From JASHPR01 sp963808705 (GTDB lineage Bacteria; Actinomycetota; Actinomycetes; Streptosporangiales; Streptosporangiaceae): a DNA stretch of 64,000 bases. Under the pieces are notes generated by a model. It searched no databases, was not told the DNA's origin, and was given only the letters and a program-made list of their open reading frames with translations. A program made the position numbers and the translations under genes. The DNA is taken from assembly GCA_963808705.1 (NCBI GenBank), contig CAWEHB010000016.1, positions 868,001 to 932,000 on the forward strand. Reading direction: 5' to 3'. How positions within the stretch are numbered: position 1 is the first letter of the stretch; each line of letters begins with the position of its first letter. This document shows positions 36,786-45,136 of this stretch, piece by piece.

Positions 36786-37418
36786 TCAATCGAACGAGGG
36801 CTTGCGGTCCCGGGTCCGCTTGAGCTCGAAGAAGCCGTCGGCCTCGGTCACCAGCACCAGCCCGTCCCACAGCCGCCCGGCGGCCTCGCCCTTGGGCGCG
36901 GGCGTGATGACCGGGCCGAATATGGCCCGGCCGCGGATGCGGATGACGGGGGTGCCCACGTCCAGGCCGACGTCGTCGAACGCGTCGTGGTGCGAGCGCT
37001 TGATCTTCTCGTCGAATTCGGTGCTCTTGGCCGCGCTGGCCAGCGAATCCGGCAATCCCACCTCGGCCAGGGCCTCGGGGAGCACCGTCGGGTCCTCCCG
37101 CCGGCCTTCGACGTGAAACTTCGTGCCGATGGCGGTGTAGAGCGGCTCGAGAATGCCCGGGCCGCGCTGCTCGGCGGCCGCGGCGCAGACCCGGATCGGC
37201 CCCCAGGCCCGGCCCATCCGCTCCAGGTACTCCTCGCTCAGGTCCTTGCCCTCGTGCTGGGTCAGGTTCAGGTAGGCCAGCGACATGATCCGCCAGTCGG
37301 GCCGCACCGGCCGGACCTTCTGGACCTCGAGCATCCAGCGGGACGTTATCCAGGCCCACGGGCACACCGGATCGAACCAGAACTGCACGTCTTCGGGCGC
37401 ACCCGGCTGGGCTGTCAT
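36786..37418 (-). CDS. DsbA-family mycothiol-dependent nitroreductase (Rv2466c-like)
   Basis: The 210-residue thioredoxin-fold protein has FWFDPVCPWAWITSRWMLEV at the active site (CPWA, one cysteine) and a conserved cis-Pro region GTPVIRIRGRAIFGPVITPA. These actinobacterial enzymes use mycothiol to reduce nitro compounds or mixed disulfides. The ATG at 37418 overlaps the upstream gene's stop at 37415 (ATGA), so it is coupled to the deazaflavin-dependent nitroreductase. Confidence 0.9.
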   Translation of the reverse strand: MTAQPGAPEDVQFWFDPVCPWAWITSRWMLEVQKVRPVRPDWRIMSLAYLNLTQHEGKDLSEEYLERMGRAWGPIRVCAAAAEQRGPGILEPLYTAIGTKFHVEGRREDPTVLPEALAEVGLPDSLASAAKSTEFDEKIKRSHHDAFDDVGLDVGTPVIRIRGRAIFGPVITPAPKGEAAGRLWDGLVLVTEADGFFELKRTRDRKPSFD

Positions 37419-37870
37419 GCGTGATCCTCCTTGCGGACGGTGACGAAGACCGGGATCTCCCGCTCGGTCCTCTCCTGGTAATCGGCGTACGGCGGATAGG
37501 CGGCGACGGCGCGTTCCCACCAGGCGGCTCGCTCATCGCCGGTGATCTCGCGGACCCGCACCTCGAACGGCTCCGGGCCGTCCTGGATGGTGACCTCGTC
37601 TGGATGGGCCTGGAGGTTGTAGTACCAGACCGGGTGGGACGGGGACCCTCCCTTGGACGCCACCAGGGCGTACTCGCCGTCGTGCTCCACGCGCATCAGG
37701 GCGATCTTGCGGATCTTTCCGCTCCGGTTGCCCCGCATGGTGACGACGACCACCGGCAGCCCGGTGTCCCGCAGCGTGTTGGCCTCCTGGCCGCCTGATC
37801 GTTCGTAGGCCTCGACCTGGTCCCGCACCCACTGCGCCGGGCTCGGGGCGTACTCGCCTTGCAGTGCCAT
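37415..37870 (-). CDS. Deazaflavin (F420)-dependent nitroreductase, Ddn family
   Basis: The 151-residue split beta-barrel protein has PVVVVTMRGNRSGKIRKIAL, EYALVASKGGSPSHPVWYYN and LQAHPDEVTIQDG, diagnostic of the Ddn/F420H2-dependent quinone and nitro reductases. It probably acts in redox detoxification with F420. The ATG at 37870 has AGGGAG ten bases upstream; an ATG at 37879 is also in frame. The frame stays open far to the right, but homology stops here. It is coupled to the mycothiol-dependent nitroreductase, forming a small redox operon. Confidence 0.92.
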   Translation of the reverse strand: MALQGEYAPSPAQWVRDQVEAYERSGGQEANTLRDTGLPVVVVTMRGNRSGKIRKIALMRVEHDGEYALVASKGGSPSHPVWYYNLQAHPDEVTIQDGPEPFEVRVREITGDERAAWWERAVAAYPPYADYQERTEREIPVFVTVRKEDHA

Positions 37871-37930
37871 GCTCAACATTCTCCCTCGCCGGTACCCGGC
37901 GGCGGTCCGCGGGCCTGCCCGGCCGGGCCC

Positions 37931-37987
37931 GGGACGGAACATTAAGGGGGACGGAACATTAAGGAAGGGGGACGGAACATTAAGGAA
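37931..37987. repeat. Three direct copies of GACGGAACATTAAGG between divergent genes
   Basis: GACGGAACATTAAGG starts at 37933, 37950 and 37971. Its AT-rich core contrasts with the GC-rich surroundings. The copies lie between the deazaflavin-dependent nitroreductase (minus) and the DUF2332 gene (plus), where a shared operator would be expected. The last copy ends about ten bases before the DUF2332 start. Confidence 0.6.
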
Positions 37988-37996
37988 AGTGCGCCC

Positions 37997-39016
37997 GTGG
38001 AGCTCAGCCGGGAAGGTCTCCCCGGTAGCGTTCGGGGCGTGGCGCGGCATGGTCATGATCCGGCGGCGGACACCGCCGGGATCTACCGGACGTTCGCCCG
38101 GCACGAGGCCCGGGGCCGCAGCCCGGCGTACGAGTCGCTGGCCGAGACGGTCGCGGGTGACCGTGCCGTGCTGCGTTTCCTCGGCTCGCTGCCGCCGGAG
38201 AAGCGCCAGCCCAACCTGCTCTTCGCGGCCGCCCGCTACCTGCTGGGCGCCCCGGCGGACATCACCGGGCTGCAGGGCCTGGTCAGCCAGCGGCGGGCCG
38301 AGCTGTCCGGGGTGATGCTGGCCCGGCGCACGCAGACCAACGAGCCGGCCCGCTGTGCCACGCTGCTGCCGGCCCTGGCCCGGTTGCCGCCGCCGCTGGC
38401 GCTGATCGAGGTCGGGGCCAGCGCCGGGCTCACCCTGCTCGTCGACCGCTACTCCTACGACTATGCCGGGTACCGGATCGCCGGCCAGGATCCGCGGGCG
38501 CCCACCCTGCGGTGCGAGCCGAGCGGGCCGGTGCCGCTCCCGGCGCGGCTGCCCGCGGTCGCCTGGCGGGCCGGGCTCGACCTCAACCCGCTCGACGTGC
38601 GCCGTGACGACGACGTCCGCTGGCTGTCCTGCCTGGTGTGGCCCGGCGAGGGCGACCGCGAGCAGCGGCTCGCCGCCGCGGTCGCCGCGGCCCGGCGCGA
38701 TCCGCCCGTGGTGCACCGCGGTGACCTGATCGACGACCTGCCCGCGCTGGCGGCCCAGGCGCCCGCCGGGGCCACCCTGGTCGTGTACCACTCGTCCGTG
38801 CTGGCCTACGTGACGCCCGAGCGCCGCGTCCAGTTCGCCGACCTGGTTCGCGGCCTGGCGGGCGCCTGGCTGTCCCAGGAAGGCCCGGCGGTCCTGTCCG
38901 GCGTGCCGGTGGCCGCCTACCCGGGTGACCCGTACCTGCTGGTCCGGGACGGCCGGACGCCGCTGGCCCTCGCCGACGGGCACGGAACCTGGCTGCGCTG
39001 GCTGACCGAGGCCTAG
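37997..39016 (+). CDS. DUF2332 protein
   Basis: The 339-residue protein has FARHEARGRSPAYESLAETV, RQPNLLFAAARYLL, IEVGASAGLTLLVDRYSYDY and DLIDDLPALAAQAPAGATLV, VVYHSSVLAYV. These are conserved features of DUF2332, a family with a methyltransferase-like core but no established activity. It starts at GTG 37997. The C-terminal end overlaps the xylA stop by four bases on the opposite strand. Confidence 0.9.
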   Translation: MELSREGLPGSVRGVARHGHDPAADTAGIYRTFARHEARGRSPAYESLAETVAGDRAVLRFLGSLPPEKRQPNLLFAAARYLLGAPADITGLQGLVSQRRAELSGVMLARRTQTNEPARCATLLPALARLPPPLALIEVGASAGLTLLVDRYSYDYAGYRIAGQDPRAPTLRCEPSGPVPLPARLPAVAWRAGLDLNPLDVRRDDDVRWLSCLVWPGEGDREQRLAAAVAAARRDPPVVHRGDLIDDLPALAAQAPAGATLVVYHSSVLAYVTPERRVQFADLVRGLAGAWLSQEGPAVLSGVPVAAYPGDPYLLVRDGRTPLALADGHGTWLRWLTEA

Positions 39017-40176
39017 CGGACGCCGTAGAGGTACTCGAGGGCGAGCTGGTCCAGGCGCTCGAAGGCCATGCCGCGCGCCCCGAGCGCCTCGACGTCGGGC
39101 CTGTAGCCGCGGATGTCGCGCCAGGTCTCGCCGTCGGCGAGCGTCGGCAGCGACAGCTCTGGCACCCGGGCCGCCTGCAATGCCTCGGCGACCTCGGGGT
39201 CGGAACGGAACGCCCGCACCTTCTCCCGCAGGATCAGGTAATTGCGCATGCAGGCGGCGGCGGACACCCAGACCCCCTCGTCGTCCTCGGTCCGCGGCGG
39301 CTTGTAGTCGAAGTGCACGGGCCCGTCGTACCCGCCGGCCTCCAGCGCGTCCACGACCCAGAACGCACCCCGCGCGTTGCCCGCCCCGAACCGCAGGTCC
39401 TGGTCGTACCGCGGCCCGTGCTGGCCGTTCAGGTCGATGTGGTACAGCTTGCCGTGCCACAGGGCCTGGGTGATCGCGTGGGCGTAATTGAGCCCGGACA
39501 TCTCCTCGTGCCCGACCTCGGGGTTGAGCCCGACCAGCTCGGGATGCTCCAGCTCGTTGATGAAGGCCAGCGCGTGCCCGGCGGTCGGCAGCAGGATGTC
39601 TCCGCGGGGCTCGTTCGGCTTCGGCTCGAGCGCGAAGCGGATGCTGTAGCCCTGGTCGAGAACGTAGGAGCAGAGGATGTCGTAGGCCTCCTTGCACCGG
39701 TCCAGCGCAGCCCGGATGTCCTTGGACGCGCCGGACTCCGCGCCGTCGCGCCCGCCCCAGCACACGTAGACCTTCGCCCCGAGGCCGGCCGCGAGGTCGA
39801 GGTTGCGCATCACCTTGGCCAGCGCGAACCGGCGCACGTCCCGGTCGTTGGCGGTGAAGGCGCCCTCCTTGAAGATGGGGTGCGAGAACAGGTTCGTGGT
39901 CGCGGTCGTCACCACCAGGCCGGTCTCGTCGAGCGCCTTGCGGAAGGCCGCGATCCGCTCCTCCCGCTCCTCGCTGGTGTCGTCGAACCCGAACACGTCG
40001 TTGTCGTGGAAGTTCACGCCGTAGGCGCCGATCTCGGCCAGCTTGCGCACGGCGCGCTCGGCGGGCATCGGCGGCCGCACCGCGGTCCCGAAGACATCCA
40101 CGCCCTGCCAGCCAACGGTCCATATCCCGAACGAGAATCGGTCGGCGGGGGTGGGTGCGAAGCGGTCGGTGGTCAT
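39013..40176 (-). CDS. xylA: Xylose isomerase
   Basis: The 387-residue enzyme converts D-xylose to D-xylulose. Visible signatures are FSFGIWTVGWQGVDVFGTAV, the catalytic His in YGVNFHDNDVFGFD, VYVCWGGRDGAESG, the metal ligands in FALEPKPNEPRGDILLPT, and LVGLNPEVGHEEMSGLN, YHIDLNGQ. Its ATG overlaps the xylB stop by four bases (ATGA), so translation is coupled. It is the last gene of the lacI-amidotransferase-xylB-xylA unit. Confidence 0.97.
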   Translation of the reverse strand: MTTDRFAPTPADRFSFGIWTVGWQGVDVFGTAVRPPMPAERAVRKLAEIGAYGVNFHDNDVFGFDDTSEEREERIAAFRKALDETGLVVTTATTNLFSHPIFKEGAFTANDRDVRRFALAKVMRNLDLAAGLGAKVYVCWGGRDGAESGASKDIRAALDRCKEAYDILCSYVLDQGYSIRFALEPKPNEPRGDILLPTAGHALAFINELEHPELVGLNPEVGHEEMSGLNYAHAITQALWHGKLYHIDLNGQHGPRYDQDLRFGAGNARGAFWVVDALEAGGYDGPVHFDYKPPRTEDDEGVWVSAAACMRNYLILREKVRAFRSDPEVAEALQAARVPELSLPTLADGETWRDIRGYRPDVEALGARGMAFERLDQLALEYLYGVR

Positions 40177-41627
40177 GGGCCCGTCCTTTCGTTCCAGGTG
40201 GCGGTGTCGTCGCGGAGCGCGGCGTGGCGCTCGCGGATCTCGGGCTGCGGCGGGCCGGTGTAGGTGGCCATCGGCCGCGCCGGCCACGGCGGCGGCTCCG
40301 GAGTCCCGGCCAGCGCCCACGCGGCCTGGCGCGCGGCCCCGAGCGCGACGTATTCCTCTGGTTCGGGCACGTCGACCGGCGAGAAGAAGATGCCCGGCGC
40401 GAGCTGGCGCACCGCGGCCGATCTCGCCCCACCGCCGATCAGCAGCACCCGCCGCCCGGCCGGGCCGACGCCGGGCCCCGGCTGGCTCGCCGCCCCGTCC
40501 GCGCCGAGCCGGCCGGCCGCGTCGGCCAGCGAGGCGAGCAGGGCCTCCACCGCGGCCCGGGCCAGGTTCTCCCGGGTCGCGTTCCGGGTGGTCAGCCCGC
40601 GCAGCACCCCGGTCGCGCCGGGCCGGTCCGGTGTGCGCTCGCCGTCCAGGTAGGGCAGCAGGGTGATCCCGTCCGCGCCGGGCTCCGCGGACAGCGCCAG
40701 CTTGGAGAGCCCGTCGAGGTCGGTACCCAGCAGCGAGGCGGTCGCCGACAGCACCAGGCCCGCGTTGATCGTGCACACCAGCGGCAGGAACCGCCCGGTG
40801 GCGTCGGCGAACCCGGCCACCGCGCCCGAGGGGTCGTCCGCGGGGACCTCGCTGACCGCGAACGCCGTGCCCGAGGTGCCGATCGACACCGCGACGTCGC
40901 CGGGCCGGAGCCCGAGCCCAAGCGCGGCGCCCATGTTGTCCCCGGTCCCGGCCGATACCGCCGCGCCCCACGCGGTCTGCCCGACGACCTCGCTCGGAGT
41001 CGCCACCCTGGGCAGCCGCAGCGTGCGGCCGACCGCCACCTTGACCACGTCGGGCCGCCAGATCCCCTTCGCGGGCGAGAAGTAGCCGGTGCCTGACGCG
41101 TCGCCCCGGTCGGTGACCATCGGGGCCGGGTGCTCCGGCCCGGCCCGCTCAGCCGTCCCGCCCAGCAGCCTCCAGGTCAGCCAGTCGTGCGGCAGCAGCA
41201 CGGCCGCGGCGCGGTTGGCGTTGGCCGGCTCGTGGCTGGCCAGCCAGCGCAGCTTGGTGACCGTGAACGAGGCCGTCGGCACGCTGCCGGTCTCGCTCGC
41301 CCACCACTGCGGGCCGCCGAACTCGCGTACCAGCTCGGCCGCGGCCGGAGCCGACCGCAGGTCGTTCCAGAGCAGCGCGGGCCTGATCACCTCGCCGTCG
41401 TCATCGAGGACGACCATGCCGTGCTGCTGTCCCGCCACGCCGACGGCGGCCGCGCGGTCCAGCAGCCCGTCGCCCGCCTGCCGCAGCGCCGCCCACCAGT
41501 CGGCCGGGTCGGCCTCGGTGCCGGGCGGGTGCGGCGCGCTCCCCCGGCCGACGACCGTGCCGTCGCCCGCGTCGCAGAGCACGACCTTGGTCGACTGGGT
41601 CGAGCTGTCCACGCCGGCCACGAGCAT
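40173..41627 (-). CDS. xylB: Xylulokinase
   Basis: The 484-residue FGGY-family sugar kinase begins MLVAGVDSSTQSTKVVLCDA (phosphate 1 motif), with VGVAGQQHGMVVLDDDGEVI, AVSIGTSGTAFAVSE and VLLIGGGARSAAVRQLAPGI. It phosphorylates xylulose to xylulose 5-phosphate. GGGAGGG precedes the ATG. It is transcribed with xylA directly downstream, giving the complete isomerase pathway for xylose. Confidence 0.96.
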   Translation of the reverse strand: MLVAGVDSSTQSTKVVLCDAGDGTVVGRGSAPHPPGTEADPADWWAALRQAGDGLLDRAAAVGVAGQQHGMVVLDDDGEVIRPALLWNDLRSAPAAAELVREFGGPQWWASETGSVPTASFTVTKLRWLASHEPANANRAAAVLLPHDWLTWRLLGGTAERAGPEHPAPMVTDRGDASGTGYFSPAKGIWRPDVVKVAVGRTLRLPRVATPSEVVGQTAWGAAVSAGTGDNMGAALGLGLRPGDVAVSIGTSGTAFAVSEVPADDPSGAVAGFADATGRFLPLVCTINAGLVLSATASLLGTDLDGLSKLALSAEPGADGITLLPYLDGERTPDRPGATGVLRGLTTRNATRENLARAAVEALLASLADAAGRLGADGAASQPGPGVGPAGRRVLLIGGGARSAAVRQLAPGIFFSPVDVPEPEEYVALGAARQAAWALAGTPEPPPWPARPMATYTGPPQPEIRERHAALRDDTATWNERTGP

Positions 41628-41702
41628 GGGCCCTCCCGCGCTGGTCTGGACGACGGCTCATTATGTCCGGCATACCCGCCCCGGCCTGGATTCGTCTAGC
41701 GG

Positions 41703-42449
41703 TCACGCCTGGCGGGCCAGCCAGGTCACCAGGTTGGCCCACAGCGGCGCGTAACCCGGCCAGTCCAGGAACTCCGGCGGGCCCCAGTGCGGCGCGCAGT
41801 CGGACGTGAACACGGCGCCGCGCCCGCCGTGGTAGTCGCCGCACGCGATCAGCGGGTCGTCGCCGCAGCTCACCACCACGGTCGCGGCCGGCTTGGCGGT
41901 CACCCGGTTGTAGCCGAGCAGCGCCGGCCAGGCCGCGGGCAGGCCGGCCAGCACCGGATGATCCGGCCTGCCGACCGCCGGCACCACGCCCTGGGGCATC
42001 TCCGCCCGGTCGTCCGTCTCGCCGATGACCACCGGCAGGGCATCCTCGACCGGGGTCCGGTGGTATCTGGCCTTGCCCTCGATGCCGGCGAAGGACAGGT
42101 ACCCGCCGATCATCAGCAGCCCGCCGCCGTCGCGGACGTACCGCTCGAGCCCGGCGAGCCGGTTCGGCGCGACGGCCGAGCGCTCGAAGGTGTCCGGCGA
42201 CAGCAGCAGGCTGTTCGCGCCGATGTCGCTGAGGATGACCGCGTCGTAGGGCGCCAGCCCCTCCGCCGAGCCGGGGAACTGCCCGGGAACCAGGTGGCCG
42301 GGCAGGTACTCGGCCTCGATCCCGGACGCCGACAGCGCGGCGCGAAGCTGGCCCGCCCCCTCCACGTAGGTACTCGTGGTGAACGAGTCGACGCCCTTGA
42401 TGTGCAGGCTGTGCGTGACCCAGCTCTCGCCGCAGAGCAGCACCCGCAT
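41703..42449 (-). CDS. Class I glutamine-amidotransferase-like protein (DUF1355)
   Basis: The 248-residue protein has VLLCGESWVTHSLHIKGVDS, LAPYDAVILSDIGANSLLLS, YVRDGGGLLMIGGYLSFAGI and a C-terminal DYHGGRGAVFTSDCAPHWGP. This is the GATase-like / ThuA-like family often encoded next to sugar-utilisation genes. No catalytic nucleophile elbow Cys is obvious, so amidotransferase activity is doubtful. It lies four bases after lacI, between the regulator and xylB. Confidence 0.82.
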   Translation of the reverse strand: MRVLLCGESWVTHSLHIKGVDSFTTSTYVEGAGQLRAALSASGIEAEYLPGHLVPGQFPGSAEGLAPYDAVILSDIGANSLLLSPDTFERSAVAPNRLAGLERYVRDGGGLLMIGGYLSFAGIEGKARYHRTPVEDALPVVIGETDDRAEMPQGVVPAVGRPDHPVLAGLPAAWPALLGYNRVTAKPAATVVVSCGDDPLIACGDYHGGRGAVFTSDCAPHWGPPEFLDWPGYAPLWANLVTWLARQA

Positions 42450-42453
42450 ATGC

Positions 42454-43500
42454 TCAGTCCCCTCTCGCTACGGGCCGGCCTGGCACAGCAGGGGGGCCGG
42501 CGGACTCGCGGATCACCAGTTCCACCGGCAGCACCTCGGTGCGCGCCGGCGCCCCCGGGTCGGCCAGCCGCTCGAACAGCAGCTCGACGCCGACCCGGGC
42601 CAGGCGGTCGACCGGGGACCGGATCGTGGTCAGCCGCGGCCGCACGTACTGGCTGAACCGGATGTCGTCGAAGCCGACGATGGACAGGTCCTCCGGCACC
42701 CGGATGCCGTGCGCCTCCGCGGCGGAGAGCACGCCGAGCGCGATGTAGTCGCTGGCCACGAACGCCGCGGTCGGCGGCTCGGCCGCGCCGAGCAGGTACG
42801 GCAGCGTGCTCGTACCGAACTGCTCGGTGAACTGGCCAGCCTGGCTGACCTGGCCGGACGGGTCGATGCCGGCCTTGGTCAGCGCGTCGCTGTAGCCGCG
42901 GTAGCGCTCCTGCACCGAGCCGAGCTCGCCGGGGCCGGACACGAAGGCGATCCTGCGGTGACCGAGCGCCACCAGGTAGCTCGTCGCCTGGTAGCCGCCC
43001 GCGTAGTCGTCCATCACCACGGTGTGCACCGGCGGCAGCCCGGCGATCGGCTCGTCCACGACCACGACCGCGAGCCCGTCGGCGATGGCGGTCGCGAGCC
43101 GCTCGTTCGACCGGAACGAGCCCAGGTAGAGCATGCCGTCGATGGCCCCGGACGCCAGCAGCTCGATGTAGCTGGACTGCCGGACCGCCTGGCTGCGGTG
43201 CGAGCAGAGCAGCACCAGCCTGCCCTGCCGCTCCACCGCCTCGACCACGTAGTCGGCGATCGTGCCGAAGTACGGGTTGCTGATCTCGGGCACCACGAAG
43301 CCGATCACGCCGGACCGGCGCCGGGCCAGGTTCCGCGCCTGGGCGTTCGGGACGTAGCCGAGCTCGCTGACCGCCTCCAGGACCTTGGCCTCGGTGGCCG
43401 GCGACACCCGGAGCTGGCCGTTCAGGTAGCGCGAGACCGTGGAAGGGGCCACTCCGGCGGCCCGGGCGACGTCCTGGATCGTGGTCACGTCCCGCTCCAT
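42454..43500 (-). CDS. LacI-family transcriptional regulator of the xylose operon
   Basis: The 348-residue protein has the LacI headpiece TTIQDVARAAGVAPSTVSRY and the hinge helix SELGYVPNAQARNLARRRSG. A periplasmic-binding-like sensor domain follows (GFVVPEISNPYFGTIADYVV, DLSIVGFDDIRFSQYVRPRL). It probably represses both its own operon and the divergent APC permease in the absence of a sugar ligand (inference from position and operators at 43524 and 43626). Confidence 0.95.
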   Translation of the reverse strand: MERDVTTIQDVARAAGVAPSTVSRYLNGQLRVSPATEAKVLEAVSELGYVPNAQARNLARRRSGVIGFVVPEISNPYFGTIADYVVEAVERQGRLVLLCSHRSQAVRQSSYIELLASGAIDGMLYLGSFRSNERLATAIADGLAVVVVDEPIAGLPPVHTVVMDDYAGGYQATSYLVALGHRRIAFVSGPGELGSVQERYRGYSDALTKAGIDPSGQVSQAGQFTEQFGTSTLPYLLGAAEPPTAAFVASDYIALGVLSAAEAHGIRVPEDLSIVGFDDIRFSQYVRPRLTTIRSPVDRLARVGVELLFERLADPGAPARTEVLPVELVIRESAGPPAVPGRPVARGD

Positions 43501-43523
43501 CGCTCCCCGGGTGATGACAAACG

Positions 43524-43637
43524 GTTAGCGCAAACTGTAACCGAGAACGCTGCCGGCTTGAGATTCGGCCTGAAGGCCTGCCCTCTTGACGCCCGGTTGG
43601 CACCGCACATAATTGCAGGAAAACCGGTTGCGCAACG
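43524..43637. promoter_or_regulatory. LacI-type operators and promoter of the divergent permease
   Basis: GTTAGCGCAAAC (43524-43535) and the perfect palindrome GTTGCGCAAC (43627-43636) share a central GCGC, as LacI-family sites do. Between them TTGACG (43586-43591) and TAATTG (43610-43615), 18 bases apart, form a plus-strand promoter. The second operator lies just after its expected start point, a roadblock position. The first sits next to the lacI start. Confidence 0.5.
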
Positions 43638-43651
43638 AAGGCGGTCTCCCG

Positions 43652-45136
43652 ATGGCCACTCAGGCAGCCAGCACCACGACCTCTCAGCTGCGGCGCAACG
43701 CGCTCGGCCTGCCGCAGGTCGTGTTCCAGGGCATCACCCACATCGCGCCGTCGATCAACGTGGTCTTCACGTTCCCGGTCATCGCGCTCAAGGCCGGCCC
43801 GACCATGCCGATCTCGTTCTTCCTGACCACGATCGTGTGCTTCTTCATCGCGAACACGGTCTCGCAGTTCTCCAAGTACCTGCCGTCCACCGGCGGCTAC
43901 TACTCGTTCGCCACCCGCGGGCTCGGCGCCCGCCCCGGGTTCATGACCACCTGGAGCTACCTGATCTACGACATCATCGGCCCGGCCGGGGCGATCGGCT
44001 TCCTCGGCTACCTGGCGTCCAGCACGTTCCAGATGGCGGCCGGGGTGAACATCCCCTGGTGGATCTTCGCGCTGATCACGTTCGCCATCGTCTGGGCGCT
44101 CACCCACTTCGGGATCCGGCTGTCCATGCGGACCACGGCCATCTTCGGCGGCGTCGAGATACTGATCATGCTGGCCCTGGCGATCACCTTCCTGGTCCAC
44201 CCCGGGCCCGGCTCCTCGTACATCGCGCCGCTGCAGCCGAAGAACGCCCCGAACCACTACGAGGGCATCCTGGCCGGGATGGTGTTCTCGGTGCTGGCGC
44301 TGAGCGGCTTCGAGGCACCCGCGCCGCTGGCCCAGGAAACCCGGCGCCCGGGCAAGTTCATCTCCCGCGCGGTCATGCTGTCGCTGTTCCTGATCGGGGC
44401 CTTCTACATCTTCACCTCCTACTCCAGCGCGATCGGCTGGGGCACCGGGAACATGGCCGCGTTCGCGTCGGCCGCGAACCCCTACTACCTGCTCGGCCAC
44501 TCGCTGTGGGGCGCCGGCTGGTGGTTCATCTTCATCGCCATCGTCAACAGCGCCATCGCCTGCGGCATGGCCTGCACCAACGCGGCGTCTCGGGTCGCCT
44601 ACACGATGGGCCAGGCGGGCACGCTGCCGCCCCGGTTCGGGAGGATCCACCCGGTGCACCGGACCCCGACGTTCGCGATCGCCGTGCAGCAGATCATCGG
44701 CATCGTGGCCATCCTGCTGGTGGGCACGCTGCTGGCGCCGGACACGATCTTCGGGTTCCTCGGCACGATCACCACGCTGGCGGTCATCGTCCTGTACATC
44801 ATGGCCAACATCGCGCTGACCGCGTACATCCGCCGCGAGCATCGCCCCGACTACAACCCGTGGCGGCATCTGGTGCTGCCCGCCATCGGCACGCTCGCGC
44901 TGCTGCCGGTGCTGTGGATCACCGTGTACCCGGTTCCGCCCTGGCCGTACAACCTCACCCCGTACATCTTCGTGGCGGCGCTGCTCGTCGGGTTCGGGTA
45001 CATGATGTGGCGCGAGCGCCGGACCCCGGGCGCGCTGAAGCGCGGCGCCACGATGCTGGTCGGCCGCGTCGAAGACGCCGCCGGGGACGTGGACTGGGAC
45101 GCGACCGCCGCGCCCGCGCCGCAGGCCGACGCGTGA
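43652..45136 (+). CDS. APC-superfamily permease
   Basis: The protein of about 494 residues has twelve predicted membrane spans. GITHIAPSINVVFTFPVIAL, STGGYYSFATRGLGARPGFM, ALSGFEAPAPLAQETRRPGK and NSAIACGMACTNAASRVAYT are conserved APC positions. It would import an amino acid or amine; the substrate is unknown. The ATG at 43652 is preferred over a TTG at 43613. Its stop overlaps the start of the following M24-fold gene (GTGA), implying joint function. Confidence 0.92.
   Translation: MATQAASTTTSQLRRNALGLPQVVFQGITHIAPSINVVFTFPVIALKAGPTMPISFFLTTIVCFFIANTVSQFSKYLPSTGGYYSFATRGLGARPGFMTTWSYLIYDIIGPAGAIGFLGYLASSTFQMAAGVNIPWWIFALITFAIVWALTHFGIRLSMRTTAIFGGVEILIMLALAITFLVHPGPGSSYIAPLQPKNAPNHYEGILAGMVFSVLALSGFEAPAPLAQETRRPGKFISRAVMLSLFLIGAFYIFTSYSSAIGWGTGNMAAFASAANPYYLLGHSLWGAGWWFIFIAIVNSAIACGMACTNAASRVAYTMGQAGTLPPRFGRIHPVHRTPTFAIAVQQIIGIVAILLVGTLLAPDTIFGFLGTITTLAVIVLYIMANIALTAYIRREHRPDYNPWRHLVLPAIGTLALLPVLWITVYPVPPWPYNLTPYIFVAALLVGFGYMMWRERRTPGALKRGATMLVGRVEDAAGDVDWDATAAPAPQADA

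Noticed and set aside
37871..40432. Open frame extending the deazaflavin-dependent nitroreductase far upstream
   Set aside because: It crosses the DUF2332 gene on the other strand and xylA in a different frame; Ddn-type homology begins at the Met at 37870.
42376..45132. Very long open frame upstream of the M24-fold gene
   Set aside because: It lies opposite lacI and overlaps the APC permease in another frame; composition is that of a GC-rich shadow. Homology starts only at the GTG at 45133.
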